A DNA stretch of 64,000 nt. It comes from Psychrobacter vallis. GTDB taxonomy: Bacteria; Pseudomonadota; Gammaproteobacteria; Pseudomonadales; Moraxellaceae. The notes under the pieces were generated by a model that ran no database searches, was not told the DNA's origin, and was given only the letters and a program-made list of their open reading frames with translations. Where the stretch lies: assembly GCF_904846715.1 (NCBI RefSeq), contig NZ_CAJHBU010000015.1, positions 18,289 to 82,288 of the forward strand. The letters run 5' to 3'. Each line of letters starts with the position of its first letter. Position 1 is the stretch's first letter. Shown piece after piece: positions 18,199 to 27,292 of the stretch. The position numbers and the translations under genes are program-made.

Positions 18199-18350
18199 AG
18201 CCAGTACAAAATAAAATCGATACGTTAATATCAGCATGCTATTGGAATAAATTTCTTTTGCTCGCTGTTCGCAAGCGTGACAGAGGCTATAAGAAATTTA
18301 TTCCAATAGCATGCGAAAATTTTAAATTGAATCTGTTATAAGCATTTATC
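18199..18350 (+). repeat. Extragenic structured repeat, copy 5, perfect long stem
   Basis: Outer left end TATAGCCAGTACAAAATAAAA and right end near TGAATCTGTTATA. The inner arms at 18234-18257 and 18291-18314 are perfectly complementary over 24 bp (starting GCATGCTATTGG). The loop is the variant GCTCGCTGTTCGCAAGCG plus GACAGAGGCT. The rest of the 600-bp yheS-erpA gap shows nothing else except the presumed erpA promoter. Confidence 0.8.
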
Positions 18351-18632
18351 AGTATAATAAAAGTCAAATTCAGGACGTTAGATTTGGTTGGTCATAGCAC
18401 GCTTGACAAACGAATCGTCATCCCCATTATGATATACTGCTACCAGATATGTGTCAGTAATCAATGAAACCGTTGTGATGGCTTTCATATAATATTTATA
18501 ATGTCCTGACAGCATTGCCATAATGACAGCACCCAATCGAATCAAACGCCGTGCGTATCTTTATTTGCAACCTATTCATTGCAAACCCAAACAGGATGAC
18601 GACCGCATTTGATCCTAGCCACTGAGGTAGAT

Positions 18633-19013
18633 ATGAACGAATCAGCCAACCAATTTAGTCCAAGCTCAAGCCAGCCAGTAGACCCAACGATATTAAGCCT
18701 AACCGACAGTGCCGCACAAAAAGTGCGTCGCCTGCGCGAAGAAGAAGGTGATAGCGACCTTATGCTACGCGTCTATGTGACTGGCGGCGGCTGTTCAGGT
18801 TTTTCTTATGGCTTCAATTTTGCCAATGATTTAAACGAAGACGATGCCAACTTTGATAATGGCGATGTCACGCTGGTCGTAGATTCGCTCAGTTATCAAT
18901 ACTTGCAAGGCTCTACCGTCGATTATACCGAAGGTCTAGAGGGCGCGCGCTTTATCGTGACCAACCCAAATGCCACGACCACTTGCGGCTGTGGCTCGTC
19001 ATTCTCTATTTAA
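18633..19013 (+). CDS. erpA: Iron-sulfur cluster insertion protein ErpA
   Basis: An A-type carrier that delivers Fe-S clusters to apoproteins such as IspG/IspH. The ATG at 18633 is preferred because GAGG sits six bases upstream; the frame extends eight codons further to a TTG. The 126-aa protein has the family signature: [35 protein letters not shown] with the first ligand Cys, and the C-terminal pair in [14 protein letters not shown]. The N-terminal 18 Ser/Pro/Gln-rich residues are an extension. Assignment to ErpA rather than IscA rests on its single-gene context away from an isc cluster. Confidence 0.9.
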   Translation: MNESANQFSPSSSQPVDPTILSLTDSAAQKVRRLREEEGDSDLMLRVYVTGGGCSGFSYGFNFANDLNEDDANFDNGDVTLVVDSLSYQYLQGSTVDYTEGLEGARFIVTNPNATTTCGCGSSFSI

Positions 19014-19066
19014 ATGAATGGTTAGCATAGATGCCGTTATGATGATTGGCTTAACGTAGCGCATTC

Positions 19067-19102
19067 AAAGCATCTATCCAATCGGTAGATGCTTTTTATT
19101 TT
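19067..19102 (+). terminator. erpA terminator
   Basis: AAAGCATCTA-CCAATCGG-TAGATGCTTTTTATTTT hairpin about 55 bp after the erpA stop. The stretch from here to gshA (19103-19317) shows no other feature. Confidence 0.85.
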
Positions 19103-19317
19103 ATACAGTAATAGTAAAGCACTGTTTACAAAAACTTTAATTTAAATATCCGCTGAAATATAGGCCGTTGAACCCTTGTAAAGCTTATCGTATTTGTAAT
19201 TGCTCGTGGTTTTCACCGCAGCTTTGAGCTAAACTGACGGCATTCAGAATCTAATATTTACCTCTTTTATGGTCAAACGCCAGTCGTGTTTTGAGCCACC
19301 ATAATAAATAACAATAG

Positions 19318-20901
19318 ATGACTATTATGAGTAATTTTGCGAGTAGCTTTGTCAGCTTTGACATTCCCAACTGGTTTGACAACAAGCATTTAACCGGCAT
19401 GTTACGCGGAATCGAAAAAGAGGGCCTGCGCGTGAGGCCTGATGGTTATTTGGCACAAACGCCCCATCCAGCAAAACTTGGGTCAAAATTAACCCACCCC
19501 TTTATTACCACTGATTATTCAGAAAGCCTGCTCGAACTCATTACTGATCCCAAGACCTCACCAAAAGAAACACTAAATATGCTGCGTCAACTGCACGTGT
19601 TGGTGTATCAAGGTCTGCCTGAAGGTGAGCTGATGTGGCCGCTATCGATGCCTTGTATGTTGTCCTCTAAGGATGAAGATATTCCATTGGCTGATTATGG
19701 CAGCTCTAATACTGGCAAACTAAAAACCTTATATCGTAGTGGGCTTGGTATCCGTTATGGCCGCCGCATGCAGACCATTGCAGGTTTACACTACAACTTA
19801 TCTTTTGGTGATGGATTGTTTGAAGCGTGGCAAGCACAGACATCCAGCGCACAGAGCCAAACGCTGACAGAATTCAAAAACGAAAAATACTTGGGGCTTA
19901 TTCGTAACTTTAAGCGTCTGACCAGCCTCGTGCTTTACTTATTGGGTGCCAGTCCAAGCGTTTGTCCTTGTTTTGTCGCAGGGCGTGAGCATGATTTAGA
20001 GCTGCTAAATGATTCCACTTACTACAAGCCTGCTGCAACCAGCCTACGTATGGGCAAGCTTGGCTACACCAATAGCGTGCAAGAGCAACTGGATATTCGC
20101 TATAACTATCTACCAGAGTATGTCGATGGCTTGCGCCGGGCGATTCAAACGCCGCATGAAAGCTTCGCCAAGCTTGGCTTAGATGACGCAGATGGCAATC
20201 CTATTCAGATCAATAACCATATTCTACAAATAGAAAATGAATACTATAGCCCTATCCGCCCAAAACAAATCGCGATGAGCGGCGAGACGCCAACCGAAGC
20301 ACTTGAGCGTCGTGGTATCGCTTATGTTGAGTTTCGTGCGATCGATCTCGACCCTTATAGCGATGTTGGTATCCGTCTCTCTAGTGCCTGTTTCTTAGAA
20401 GTCATGGCGCTGTACTGTTTGCTGAGCGACTCACCCGACTTGCTACCTGATGAAGAAGAAGCGCTTGCTATCAATCTTGAGCGTGTGGTCAACGAAGGTC
20501 GCCGTGAAGGCTTACACATCATAAATAATGGTGAGGAGCAATTACTCGAAAGTTGGATGCTGATGCATTTAGAGCGTATGCAGCCACTTGCTGCTTTGCT
20601 GGATGCTCATTATGGCGGCAACGATTACCGTGCGGCGGTTGCTTTGATGCAAGGCAAAGCGGGACATTCTGAATCGACCATCTCAGCACAAGTAAACTCA
20701 GATAGTAAGCGTTTGGGCAGCCTATGGCAGCTCGGCTTTACCTTGGCACAGCAGCATCGCAAGTCTTTATTGCAACAGACGTTGAGCCCAAACACCCAAG
20801 CTCAGTATGAAGTGTTGGCAGAAAAATCGATACTACAGCAAGCGGATATCGAAAAAGCAGAAACGGCCGATTTCATGGAATTCTTGCAACAGTATCGCTA
20901 G
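19318..20901 (+). CDS. gshA: Glutamate-cysteine ligase
   Basis: Catalyses the first, ATP-dependent step of glutathione synthesis, joining glutamate gamma-carboxyl to cysteine in the cytoplasm. Its 527 aa match the E. coli-type (class 1) GshA of 518 aa. Recognisable segments are LRGIEKEGLRVRPDG near the N-terminus (substrate and metal-binding Glu residues), TDYSESLLELITDP, the YGRRMQTIAGLHYNLSF block, YYSPIRPKQ and ERRGIAYVEFRAIDLDPYS. An in-frame ATG at 19327 is a possible alternative start. It stands alone, 51 bp upstream of dsbB. Confidence 0.95.
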   Translation: MTIMSNFASSFVSFDIPNWFDNKHLTGMLRGIEKEGLRVRPDGYLAQTPHPAKLGSKLTHPFITTDYSESLLELITDPKTSPKETLNMLRQLHVLVYQGLPEGELMWPLSMPCMLSSKDEDIPLADYGSSNTGKLKTLYRSGLGIRYGRRMQTIAGLHYNLSFGDGLFEAWQAQTSSAQSQTLTEFKNEKYLGLIRNFKRLTSLVLYLLGASPSVCPCFVAGREHDLELLNDSTYYKPAATSLRMGKLGYTNSVQEQLDIRYNYLPEYVDGLRRAIQTPHESFAKLGLDDADGNPIQINNHILQIENEYYSPIRPKQIAMSGETPTEALERRGIAYVEFRAIDLDPYSDVGIRLSSACFLEVMALYCLLSDSPDLLPDEEEALAINLERVVNEGRREGLHIINNGEEQLLESWMLMHLERMQPLAALLDAHYGGNDYRAAVALMQGKAGHSESTISAQVNSDSKRLGSLWQLGFTLAQQHRKSLLQQTLSPNTQAQYEVLAEKSILQQADIEKAETADFMEFLQQYR

Positions 20902-20952
20902 ATTTTGACTATTTAGCATTATAGATAACTACTTTATAAGAGTAATGGCCCT

Positions 20953-21480
20953 ATGCTACAACTGACCACTTACCGTAATTTGCAAATATTTCTAGTACTC
21001 ATGACTGTGATAGGTATGAGTTTTGCGCTGTTTTTTTTGCAGCGCCATTTAGGCCTTACACCTTGTCCACTTTGTATTTTTCAGCGTATTGGCTTAATGA
21101 TAATGGGCGGTTTTGCTCTGATAGCTGCGCTGTTTAACCCAAAGCCTATGGCGGTAAGGTTGCTGCTATGGCTTGGTAGCTTAGCTGGTATTGGTTGGGC
21201 CACTGCGGTGGCAGCGCGTCATGTGTGGCTACAGCACTTGCCTGCCGATCAAGTACCTTCTTGTGGTCCAGGGTTGGACTATTGGCTAGATACGCTTCCT
21301 ATGCTACAGGTGTTCAAAGAAGTTTTTGCAGGTTCTGGTGAGTGTGCTACTATTGATTGGACGTTTATGGGTCTAAGTATTCCTGAGCAATCTTTGATTT
21401 TATTCAGTGTACTGCTCGTGGTACATGGTCTGATATTATGGCGCATCGTCCGACCTATCGCTCAAAAAAATCTTGCTTAG
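20953..21480 (+). CDS. dsbB: Disulfide bond formation protein B
   Basis: An inner-membrane protein that reoxidises DsbA and passes electrons to quinones. At 175 aa it has four helices. The first periplasmic loop has the redox pair in TPCPLCIFQR, and the second loop has the other pair (SCGPGLDYWLD and GSGECATIDW). The invariant Arg of the quinone site (QRIG) follows the first pair. The adjacency of gshA and dsbB is thematically redox but no operon is proven. Confidence 0.93.
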   Translation: MLQLTTYRNLQIFLVLMTVIGMSFALFFLQRHLGLTPCPLCIFQRIGLMIMGGFALIAALFNPKPMAVRLLLWLGSLAGIGWATAVAARHVWLQHLPADQVPSCGPGLDYWLDTLPMLQVFKEVFAGSGECATIDWTFMGLSIPEQSLILFSVLLVVHGLILWRIVRPIAQKNLA

Positions 21481-21814
21481 TCGCTGGCTATCTTAGCCGT
21501 TATTTTTCATTTTAGCTTTCTTTAAACAGGTATGAGTGTCCGTTACCTCATATCTGTGCAGATCTATGCTACTGTCAAACACTTCTAACAACCTTTATTA
21601 ATCGTCCAGTCCATCGCGACTCAAACCTCAATGTTTATCTTTTAGATATCCCACCTATAACAAAAAGTCCACAGAGATATTCTAAACTTTTGATATCTTG
21701 ACACAGTTTATTTGATTTTTTGATTGGCCGATAGGATCTTGGCATCACTCATTTATGACCGCCAATAAGCTACAGGTTATTGACACTATACCCTCGCCCA
21801 AAAACTTCAAACAA

Positions 21815-21830
21815 GGCAATTATAATTGCC
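21815..21830. promoter_or_regulatory. Perfect 16-bp palindrome upstream of nlpE-like gene
   Basis: GGCAATTA/TAATTGCC, 112 bp before the lipoprotein start. A second, shorter palindrome AGAAT-G-ATTCT lies at 21844-21854. Either could be an operator; the binding protein is unknown. Confidence 0.4.
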
Positions 21831-21941
21831 ATCTTTTATTTTTAGAATGATTCTCTTTCGCTTTTGACAATCGTAACAAGTTGCCGATACTATAGACATT
21901 TTTTAGCAGCATTATTTGATAACTTGTTACTTGAGGTGACC

Positions 21942-22589
21942 ATGACATCTTTTGCACCTGCTTGCACTCCTACATCTACTGTTGTCAGACGCTTTAGTCG
22001 CTATTTACTAATGGTGCCGCTGTGTATGCTACTGATTGGTTGTGACAGCGCCTTATCCAGTGATAATGAAGAGGCACGTATCGAGGTCGCGCCTGCTGAT
22101 GCTCTGCCAGATGCCGATTTACAAAATCTTGCAGGAAACTTCCAAGACAACAGTGGCCTTCAATCAAACCCTGACAGTGAGCTTGATACCATAGCAGAAG
22201 GGCAATCGCTCATTGCCGCCGCTCAATCAACCAATGACTTACACACGCGCCAATCGCTGTTAAACTCAGAGTCGCCTAGTAGTAGCGCACTACAAGCCAC
22301 TTTGATGGGCGATTATGGTGGTATGGTGCCTTGTAAATCTTGTGACAATATTGATGTCACCTTAAATTTATTTGCTGACGGCTCGGTACTAAAAACCAAC
22401 ATTTATAATCAGCCTGAAAAACCGCAGGCACCACTGGTAGAATCTGGCATTTATCGCCAAGACAACAATACCATCACGATTGTCTATGAGGCAAAAAACA
22501 TTGAAACGTATCATATCCAAGACAATCATCTTATCTTGATGGATGAACACAAAAACCCCGATAATGACTATATCTTGGCGCGTAAATAA
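21942..22589 (+). CDS. NlpE-like outer-membrane lipoprotein
   Basis: The start at 21942 is chosen for its GAGGTGA ribosome site; the frame runs upstream to 21864. A signal peptide ends in a lipobox (LLIGC), giving a lipoprotein. After a low-complexity acidic/Ser linker, the C-terminal 100 residues form an NlpE N-domain: LMGDYGGMVPCKSCDNIDVTLNLFADGS, with the CxxC pair, then ESGIYRQDNNTITIVYE. E. coli NlpE signals surface contact and envelope stress to Cpx and affects copper tolerance. The C-terminal OB domain of E. coli NlpE is absent. Confidence 0.82.
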   Translation: MTSFAPACTPTSTVVRRFSRYLLMVPLCMLLIGCDSALSSDNEEARIEVAPADALPDADLQNLAGNFQDNSGLQSNPDSELDTIAEGQSLIAAAQSTNDLHTRQSLLNSESPSSSALQATLMGDYGGMVPCKSCDNIDVTLNLFADGSVLKTNIYNQPEKPQAPLVESGIYRQDNNTITIVYEAKNIETYHIQDNHLILMDEHKNPDNDYILARK

Positions 22590-22704
22590 CTAAGCACACC
22601 AACGATCAGACGCGCCTCCAACTTTATTCATCAAAAAATACTGAGCAAGTGAACTTATAAATACTTTTGCTAAAATTCAATCATACCAGTCTGTTGGATT
22701 CGCG

Positions 22705-22734
22705 AAAAAACGCCTCTTTGTTGGGCGTTTTTTA
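22705..22734 (+). terminator. Terminator after nlpE-like gene
   Basis: AAAAAACGCC-TCTTTGTT-GGGCGTTTTTTA hairpin with T tract, about 115 bp after the stop. Confidence 0.85.
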
Positions 22735-22785
22735 TTGGTTATCTAACAGTGTTTACTTTACAATGAACGCCTATTTGCCACGCTG

Positions 22786-22912
22786 ATATAGTCAAGTCAA
22801 TATAAAAAGTCAGTGGGACTGAGATAAATTTTTTGTCGCCTCTGTCTGCGAAGATACAACAAGCAAAAAAATTGTACCAATTACACATCATAATATTTTT
22901 TATTCTTTTAAT
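22786..22912 (-). repeat. Extragenic structured repeat, copy 6
   Basis: TATAGTCAAGTCAATATAAAA at one end, then GGGACTGAGATAAATTTTTTG and a loop with CCTCTGTCTGCGAAGATACAACAAGC. The pairing arm (AAAAAAATTGTACCAATTACAC) is degenerate. It lies immediately upstream of mpl. Confidence 0.65.
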
Positions 22913-22933
22913 TGAAGCTCGTACGGAACGTCT

Positions 22934-24433
22934 ATGCATATTCATATTCTTGGTATTTGTGGTACTTTTATGGGCTCGCTGGCATTACTGGCGCGGGCGC
23001 TTGGGCATACGGTCACAGGTTCTGATGCCAATGTTTATCCACCCATGTCTACCCAACTTGAGAATGCCGGTGTCACTATCGAAGAAGGTTATCTGGTATC
23101 GCATTTGCAGCCAGCACCAGATTTGGTTGTCGTTGGCAATGCGATGAAGCGTGGCATGGACGTCATCGAATACATGCTAGATACTGGCCTACGCTATACC
23201 TCAGGGCCACAGTTTCTGTCTGAGCAAGTCCTACAATCGCGGCATGTCATAGCTGTAGCCGGCACTCACGGTAAAACGACGACAACAACCATGCTGGCTT
23301 GGATACTGCATTATGCGGGTATCGATACGGGATTTTTGATTGGTGGTGTCCCATTGGTGGATACTACTGATGAGCATCTTCAGCAAGTCTTTGCACACAG
23401 CAGTTATTTAGGCGCAGAAAAAAATAGTGCCGACAGCTCAACGTCTGGTTATTTTGTCATTGAAGCGGATGAGTACGACTCTGCATTTTTTGATAAACGC
23501 TCAAAGTTCGTTCACTACCGTCCGCGTACCGCTATCTTAAACAACCTCGAATTTGATCACGCTGATATTTTTGCAGATCTCGACGCGATTCAGACCCAGT
23601 TTCATCACATGGTACGTATGATTCCCAGTACGGGCAAAATCATCATGCCAGCCGCGACCATCAGTTTAGAAGATACCTTGGCAAAAGGGGTTTGGACGCC
23701 CATTTGGCGGACAGCCGTTGTCGATTCGGCTGTGACCAACGTTAGCACACAGAATGAAAATCCAACCAATCCTAGCGACTGGCAGGCTGAACTAATCAGT
23801 CAAGATGGCGGTCAGTTCAAAGTCGTGTTTGCTGATAAAGAGGAGTCGGCCGTTGTAGATTGGTCGATGAGTGGCACTCATAACGTCAATAATGCCTTGG
23901 TTGCGGTAGCAGCAGCTTATAATGTTGGGGTCAGTGTCGCTACGGCTTGTGCAGCGCTATCCGCTTTCGCTGGTATAAAACGTCGAATGGAGCTGATCGG
24001 TAATGTACATGATATTTTAGTATTTGATGATTTTGCTCATCATCCGACTGCCATTATGACGACTCTAGATGGGGCCAAAAAGAAACTGGCGGGCAGACGC
24101 ATTTGGGCGATCATTGAACCACGTAGTAATACCATGAAAATGGGCATTCACCAAGACAGCCTAGCTGAGTCTGCCGCCCTCGCGGATTATACGCTATGGT
24201 ACGAGCCTACTGTTCTAGAATGGGGTCTAAAAGAAGTCATCGAACAAGCCAATGCCGCAAATAGTAATATCGGTAACCAGCAAGTCATGTCGAGTGTCGA
24301 TGCGATTATCGAGCATGTCTGCACACAGGCACATGCAGGTGATGCCATTGTGATTATGTCTAATGGCGGCTTTGAAGGTATTCATCAGCGCTTATTAGTA
24401 GCACTACAACGTAATACCGTCAACCATCAATAA
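22934..24433 (+). CDS. mpl: UDP-MurNAc:tripeptide ligase Mpl (murein recycling)
   Basis: Mpl reattaches the recycled tripeptide L-Ala-gamma-D-Glu-meso-DAP to UDP-N-acetylmuramic acid. Mur ligase architecture is clear: an N-terminal Rossmann part (HIHILGICGTFMGSLALLARALGH), the ATP-binding loop AVAGTHGKTTTTTML, the metal- and substrate-binding IEADEYDSAFFDKRSK, NNLEFDHADIF and the C-terminal DDFAHHPTAI and IEPRSNTM. MurC is excluded by the GICGTFMG start, which is typical of Mpl. At 499 aa it is longer than E. coli Mpl (457 aa), with short polar insertions near residues 155-170 and 275-290. Confidence 0.93.
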   Translation: MHIHILGICGTFMGSLALLARALGHTVTGSDANVYPPMSTQLENAGVTIEEGYLVSHLQPAPDLVVVGNAMKRGMDVIEYMLDTGLRYTSGPQFLSEQVLQSRHVIAVAGTHGKTTTTTMLAWILHYAGIDTGFLIGGVPLVDTTDEHLQQVFAHSSYLGAEKNSADSSTSGYFVIEADEYDSAFFDKRSKFVHYRPRTAILNNLEFDHADIFADLDAIQTQFHHMVRMIPSTGKIIMPAATISLEDTLAKGVWTPIWRTAVVDSAVTNVSTQNENPTNPSDWQAELISQDGGQFKVVFADKEESAVVDWSMSGTHNVNNALVAVAAAYNVGVSVATACAALSAFAGIKRRMELIGNVHDILVFDDFAHHPTAIMTTLDGAKKKLAGRRIWAIIEPRSNTMKMGIHQDSLAESAALADYTLWYEPTVLEWGLKEVIEQANAANSNIGNQQVMSSVDAIIEHVCTQAHAGDAIVIMSNGGFEGIHQRLLVALQRNTVNHQ

Positions 24434-24487
24434 AAACGGATCTAAACCATATTTTCAATCAGAACGTAACTTTCTTATTGTAGATGA

Positions 24488-24524
24488 GAGCGTGGCTTTG
24501 TTATAGACAAGCCACGCTTTTTTG
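24488..24524 (+). terminator. mpl terminator
   Basis: AGCGTGGCTT-GTTATAGAC-AAGCCACGCTTTTTTG, a strong stem with T tract. Downstream to 24796 the sequence is A+T-rich with no gene. Confidence 0.9.
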
Positions 24525-24796
24525 TCTTCAGATATCTGTCATTAGTTTCAACATGCTCCGATCTCAAGCCGATACAAACACAAATAACTTATTACACTAG
24601 TGGCTTTGTAACTGTTGCTACCTTTGTAACCTTTCATTTACTTATCCTACCTGCATATTAGCAAATCGATGGTTTTTCTCACATAGCTCATACACTGGTA
24701 ACATTTTGTGCTTACCTTTACTCCTATGCAGTGCATACAATGTATTTATCAAGATTAGCAAATTATTATGAATCACAATAAAATTAGGAGAATAAA

Positions 24797-25051
24797 ATGA
24801 GCTTTATTTGGATGATTATCGTAGGTCTAGTCGCTGGTTTATTGGCACGTGCTATCAAGCCCGGCAGTGACCCTATGGGCTGGATCATGACCATCGTGTT
24901 GGGTATTGTCGGTGCTTTGCTTGGTGGTTTTATCGCTGGACTCATCGGTATCGATGCTGATGGTGGCTTTACTGGTCTGATATTCTCAGTCATTGGTGCA
25001 ATCATATTGCTCTTCTTATATGAGATGATCGTGAGCAAACGTCGCGTATAA
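24797..25051 (+). CDS. GlsB/YeaQ/YmgE-family membrane protein
   Basis: An 84-aa hydrophobic protein with three glycine-rich helices: SFIWMIIVGLVAGLLAR, then MGWIMTIVLGIVGALLGGFIAGLIG and GLIFSVIGAIILLFLYEMI. The AIKPGSDPMG loop is the family hallmark (transglycosylase-associated protein family). Members are general-stress-induced inner-membrane proteins of unclear function. RBS AGGAG precedes the ATG, and a terminator follows, so it is monocistronic. Confidence 0.88.
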   Translation: MSFIWMIIVGLVAGLLARAIKPGSDPMGWIMTIVLGIVGALLGGFIAGLIGIDADGGFTGLIFSVIGAIILLFLYEMIVSKRRV

Positions 25052-25082
25052 TTTTTGCGATGTCTTAGCTAACTGATAACAG

Positions 25083-25112
25083 AAAGCCTTGCGAGTAGCA
25101 GGGCTTTTTTTA
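25083..25112 (+). terminator. Terminator after yeaQ-like gene
   Basis: AAAGCCTTGC-GAGTA-GCAGGGCTTTTTTTAT hairpin about 32 bp after the stop codon. Confidence 0.85.
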
Positions 25113-25254
25113 TGGTTCTGCCAAAATTCGTCATCTTCGTTTTTTTGAATCATAAAGCGTGATATAGAGGAGAAAGTATTGATAAGCATTACTTTTGTCC
25201 CCATTTATCTTATAATATCAACCCTATTTTGTCCTTATCATTGAGGTGAGCGTT

Positions 25255-25809
25255 ATGGCATTACTCCCTATCCTAAATTATCCAGACCCGCGTTTGCGCA
25301 CCCTTGCAAAGCCTGTCAAGGAAGTGACTGCTGAAATCAAAACCTTAATCGCTGATATGATTGAGACCATGTATGATGCCCAAGGTATTGGTCTGGCTGC
25401 CAGCCAAGTTGATCAACACATCCAACTCATCGTCATGGATTTATCTGAAGATAAAAACAACCCTCGGGTGTTTATTAATCCAAAGGTAACTCCACTAGTA
25501 GAAGAAAAACAACCGTACGAAGAAGGGTGTTTGTCGGTGCCTGATGTCTATGATAAGGTTGAGCGTCCTAACAAAGTACGTATTGAAGCCTTGGATGAGA
25601 ATGGTGAAAAAATCGATGAAATCGTTGAAGGCTTACTAGCAGTGTGCATTCAACACGAAATGGATCACTTAAATGGTGTGATATTCGTCGATTATCTATC
25701 ACGTTTGAAACAAACACGCGCTCGTGACAAAGTACGAAAAATCATCAAAATACGTGAAAAACAAGGCGAACAAGCAGCGGATAAGCAACCACAGCTGACC
25801 AACTCCTGA
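25255..25809 (+). CDS. def: Peptide deformylase
   Basis: Removes the formyl group from nascent protein N-termini. All three metalloenzyme motifs are present: GIGLAASQ (44-51), EEGCLSVP with the metal-ligand Cys, and QHEMDHLNG with the two His ligands and catalytic Glu. The start at 25255 is favoured by GAGGTG upstream; the frame allows a GTG at 25246. The 184-aa length fits class I enzymes, with a Lys/Gln-rich tail ([12 protein letters not shown]). No fmt gene follows, unlike the usual def-fmt pair. Confidence 0.95.
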   Translation: MALLPILNYPDPRLRTLAKPVKEVTAEIKTLIADMIETMYDAQGIGLAASQVDQHIQLIVMDLSEDKNNPRVFINPKVTPLVEEKQPYEEGCLSVPDVYDKVERPNKVRIEALDENGEKIDEIVEGLLAVCIQHEMDHLNGVIFVDYLSRLKQTRARDKVRKIIKIREKQGEQAADKQPQLTNS

Positions 25810-25971
25810 TTCACTGATTCTTGTTCTACTGATTTACCTTCTAAGCCAACCGTTGAATAAGCTACCTGTTTATCACTGTATGACTCACTAGGGTAATGAT
25901 GTGACGCTACAATAACGCTATAACACTATTGATTCTCTACTATATATTTTTTCCATTAAAGGTTTTCTACC

Positions 25972-27153
25972 ATGACCATGATCAAAATCGACCAATATTT
26001 TGACCCTGCCGGTTGGCAGAAATTCACCAAAGCCGCTGAAGGTCGTGAAACGCCACTCTTGGTGGTAGACCTTAACCGCATCAAAACAAAGTTTCATGAA
26101 ATGGTCGGTTTTTTCCCTAATGCCAAAATTCATTATGCAATGAAGGCCAGTCCTGCGGTCGAAGTGATTCATCTATTGGCGGATCTTGGTTCAAACTTTG
26201 ACTGCGCATCGATTTACGAGCTTGATCGCGTGCTTGATTGCGGCGTAGAGGCTTCACGCATCTCATATGGCAACACCATCAAAAAAGCCGAACATGTCAA
26301 ATATGCCTTTGATCAAGGCGTTGACTTGTATGCAACCGACTCAGCAGCCGATTTAAAAAATATTGCTGAGCACGCCCCAGGTTCAAAAATATTTGTACGT
26401 ATCTTAGTTCAAGGATCAGAAACAGCAGAATGGCCACTGTCTCGCAAATTTGGTTGTCACCCTGACATGGCGATTGAGTTATTGATTCAAGCGCGAGCGT
26501 TAGGTTTGGTGCCTTATGGCATCTCGTTCCATGTCGGCAGTCAGCAAAAAGATGTCGCAGCGTGGGATGATGCGTTGGCCAAGGTCAAATACATGTTTGA
26601 CTGGATGAAGAACGAAGAAGGCATTAAACTGCAAATGATTAATTTGGGTGGCGGTTTTCCAGCCAACTATATCAGTGAAGTCAACCCCATAAAAGTCTAT
26701 GCAGAAGAGATCAACCGTTACTTGACCGATGATTATAATGCCGAAGACATGCCTGAGATTATTCTTGAGCCAGGGCGCTCATTGGTCGGCGGTTCAGGCG
26801 TGCTAGTCAGTGATGTGGTCTTGATTTCTCGTAAATCAAATACGGATTTGACGCGCTGGGTATATACCGATGTGGGATTGTTCCAAGGCTTAATTGAGAC
26901 TTTGGGTGAAGCCATCAAATATCCTGTTTATACACCGAAGATGGAAACGTCTACCAGCGAAGGTACAGTGGTATTGGCAGGTCCAACCTGTGATTCAACA
27001 GACATCATGTACGAAGAAGCAGGTTATCAGTTGCCAGAAGAGCTGGAGATTGGTGATAAGATATATTGGCTCACCACTGGCGCTTATACCAACTCTTATT
27101 CGTCGGTTGAGTTCAATGGTTTCCCGCCATTAGAAGTGATCTACGTTGACTAA
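25972..27153 (+). CDS. Fold-III PLP-dependent ornithine/lysine-type decarboxylase
   Basis: A 393-aa enzyme of the alanine racemase-like fold III, in the eukaryotic-type ornithine decarboxylase group. Visible landmarks are YAMKAS with the Schiff-base Lys58, SFHVGSQ, INLGGGFP for the phosphate-binding loop, the EPGRSLVG motif, and GPTCDSTD with the active-site cysteine at about residue 340 contributed across the dimer. The probable substrate is ornithine, possibly also lysine, for putrescine/cadaverine synthesis. Substrate choice cannot be settled from sequence reading alone. The start ATG lies after AAAGG; a terminator follows. Confidence 0.85.
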   Translation: MTMIKIDQYFDPAGWQKFTKAAEGRETPLLVVDLNRIKTKFHEMVGFFPNAKIHYAMKASPAVEVIHLLADLGSNFDCASIYELDRVLDCGVEASRISYGNTIKKAEHVKYAFDQGVDLYATDSAADLKNIAEHAPGSKIFVRILVQGSETAEWPLSRKFGCHPDMAIELLIQARALGLVPYGISFHVGSQQKDVAAWDDALAKVKYMFDWMKNEEGIKLQMINLGGGFPANYISEVNPIKVYAEEINRYLTDDYNAEDMPEIILEPGRSLVGGSGVLVSDVVLISRKSNTDLTRWVYTDVGLFQGLIETLGEAIKYPVYTPKMETSTSEGTVVLAGPTCDSTDIMYEEAGYQLPEELEIGDKIYWLTTGAYTNSYSSVEFNGFPPLEVIYVD

Positions 27154-27173
27154 TTTGCAATAGCCTATTATTC

Positions 27174-27225
27174 AAAAAGCGCGGCACTGTTGATCACATA
27201 TTAATCACAGTGCCGCGCTTTTTTA
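27174..27225. terminator. Bidirectional terminator
   Basis: AAAAAGCGCGGCACTGT ... ACAGTGCCGCGCTTTTTT, a 17-bp stem with A and T flanks, between the decarboxylase (plus) and the secretin-like gene (minus). Confidence 0.93.
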
Positions 27226-27292
27226 TGCCAAAAATTCATACCAGCAAAACGGTAACCTTTTTAAAGTTTTTCAACTATATATCAATGTAATG

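Noticed and set aside
23030..23045. TTTATCCAC, DnaA-box-like 9-mer
   Set aside because: A single match inside mpl coding sequence; no cluster of boxes or A+T-rich unwinding region, so not an origin.
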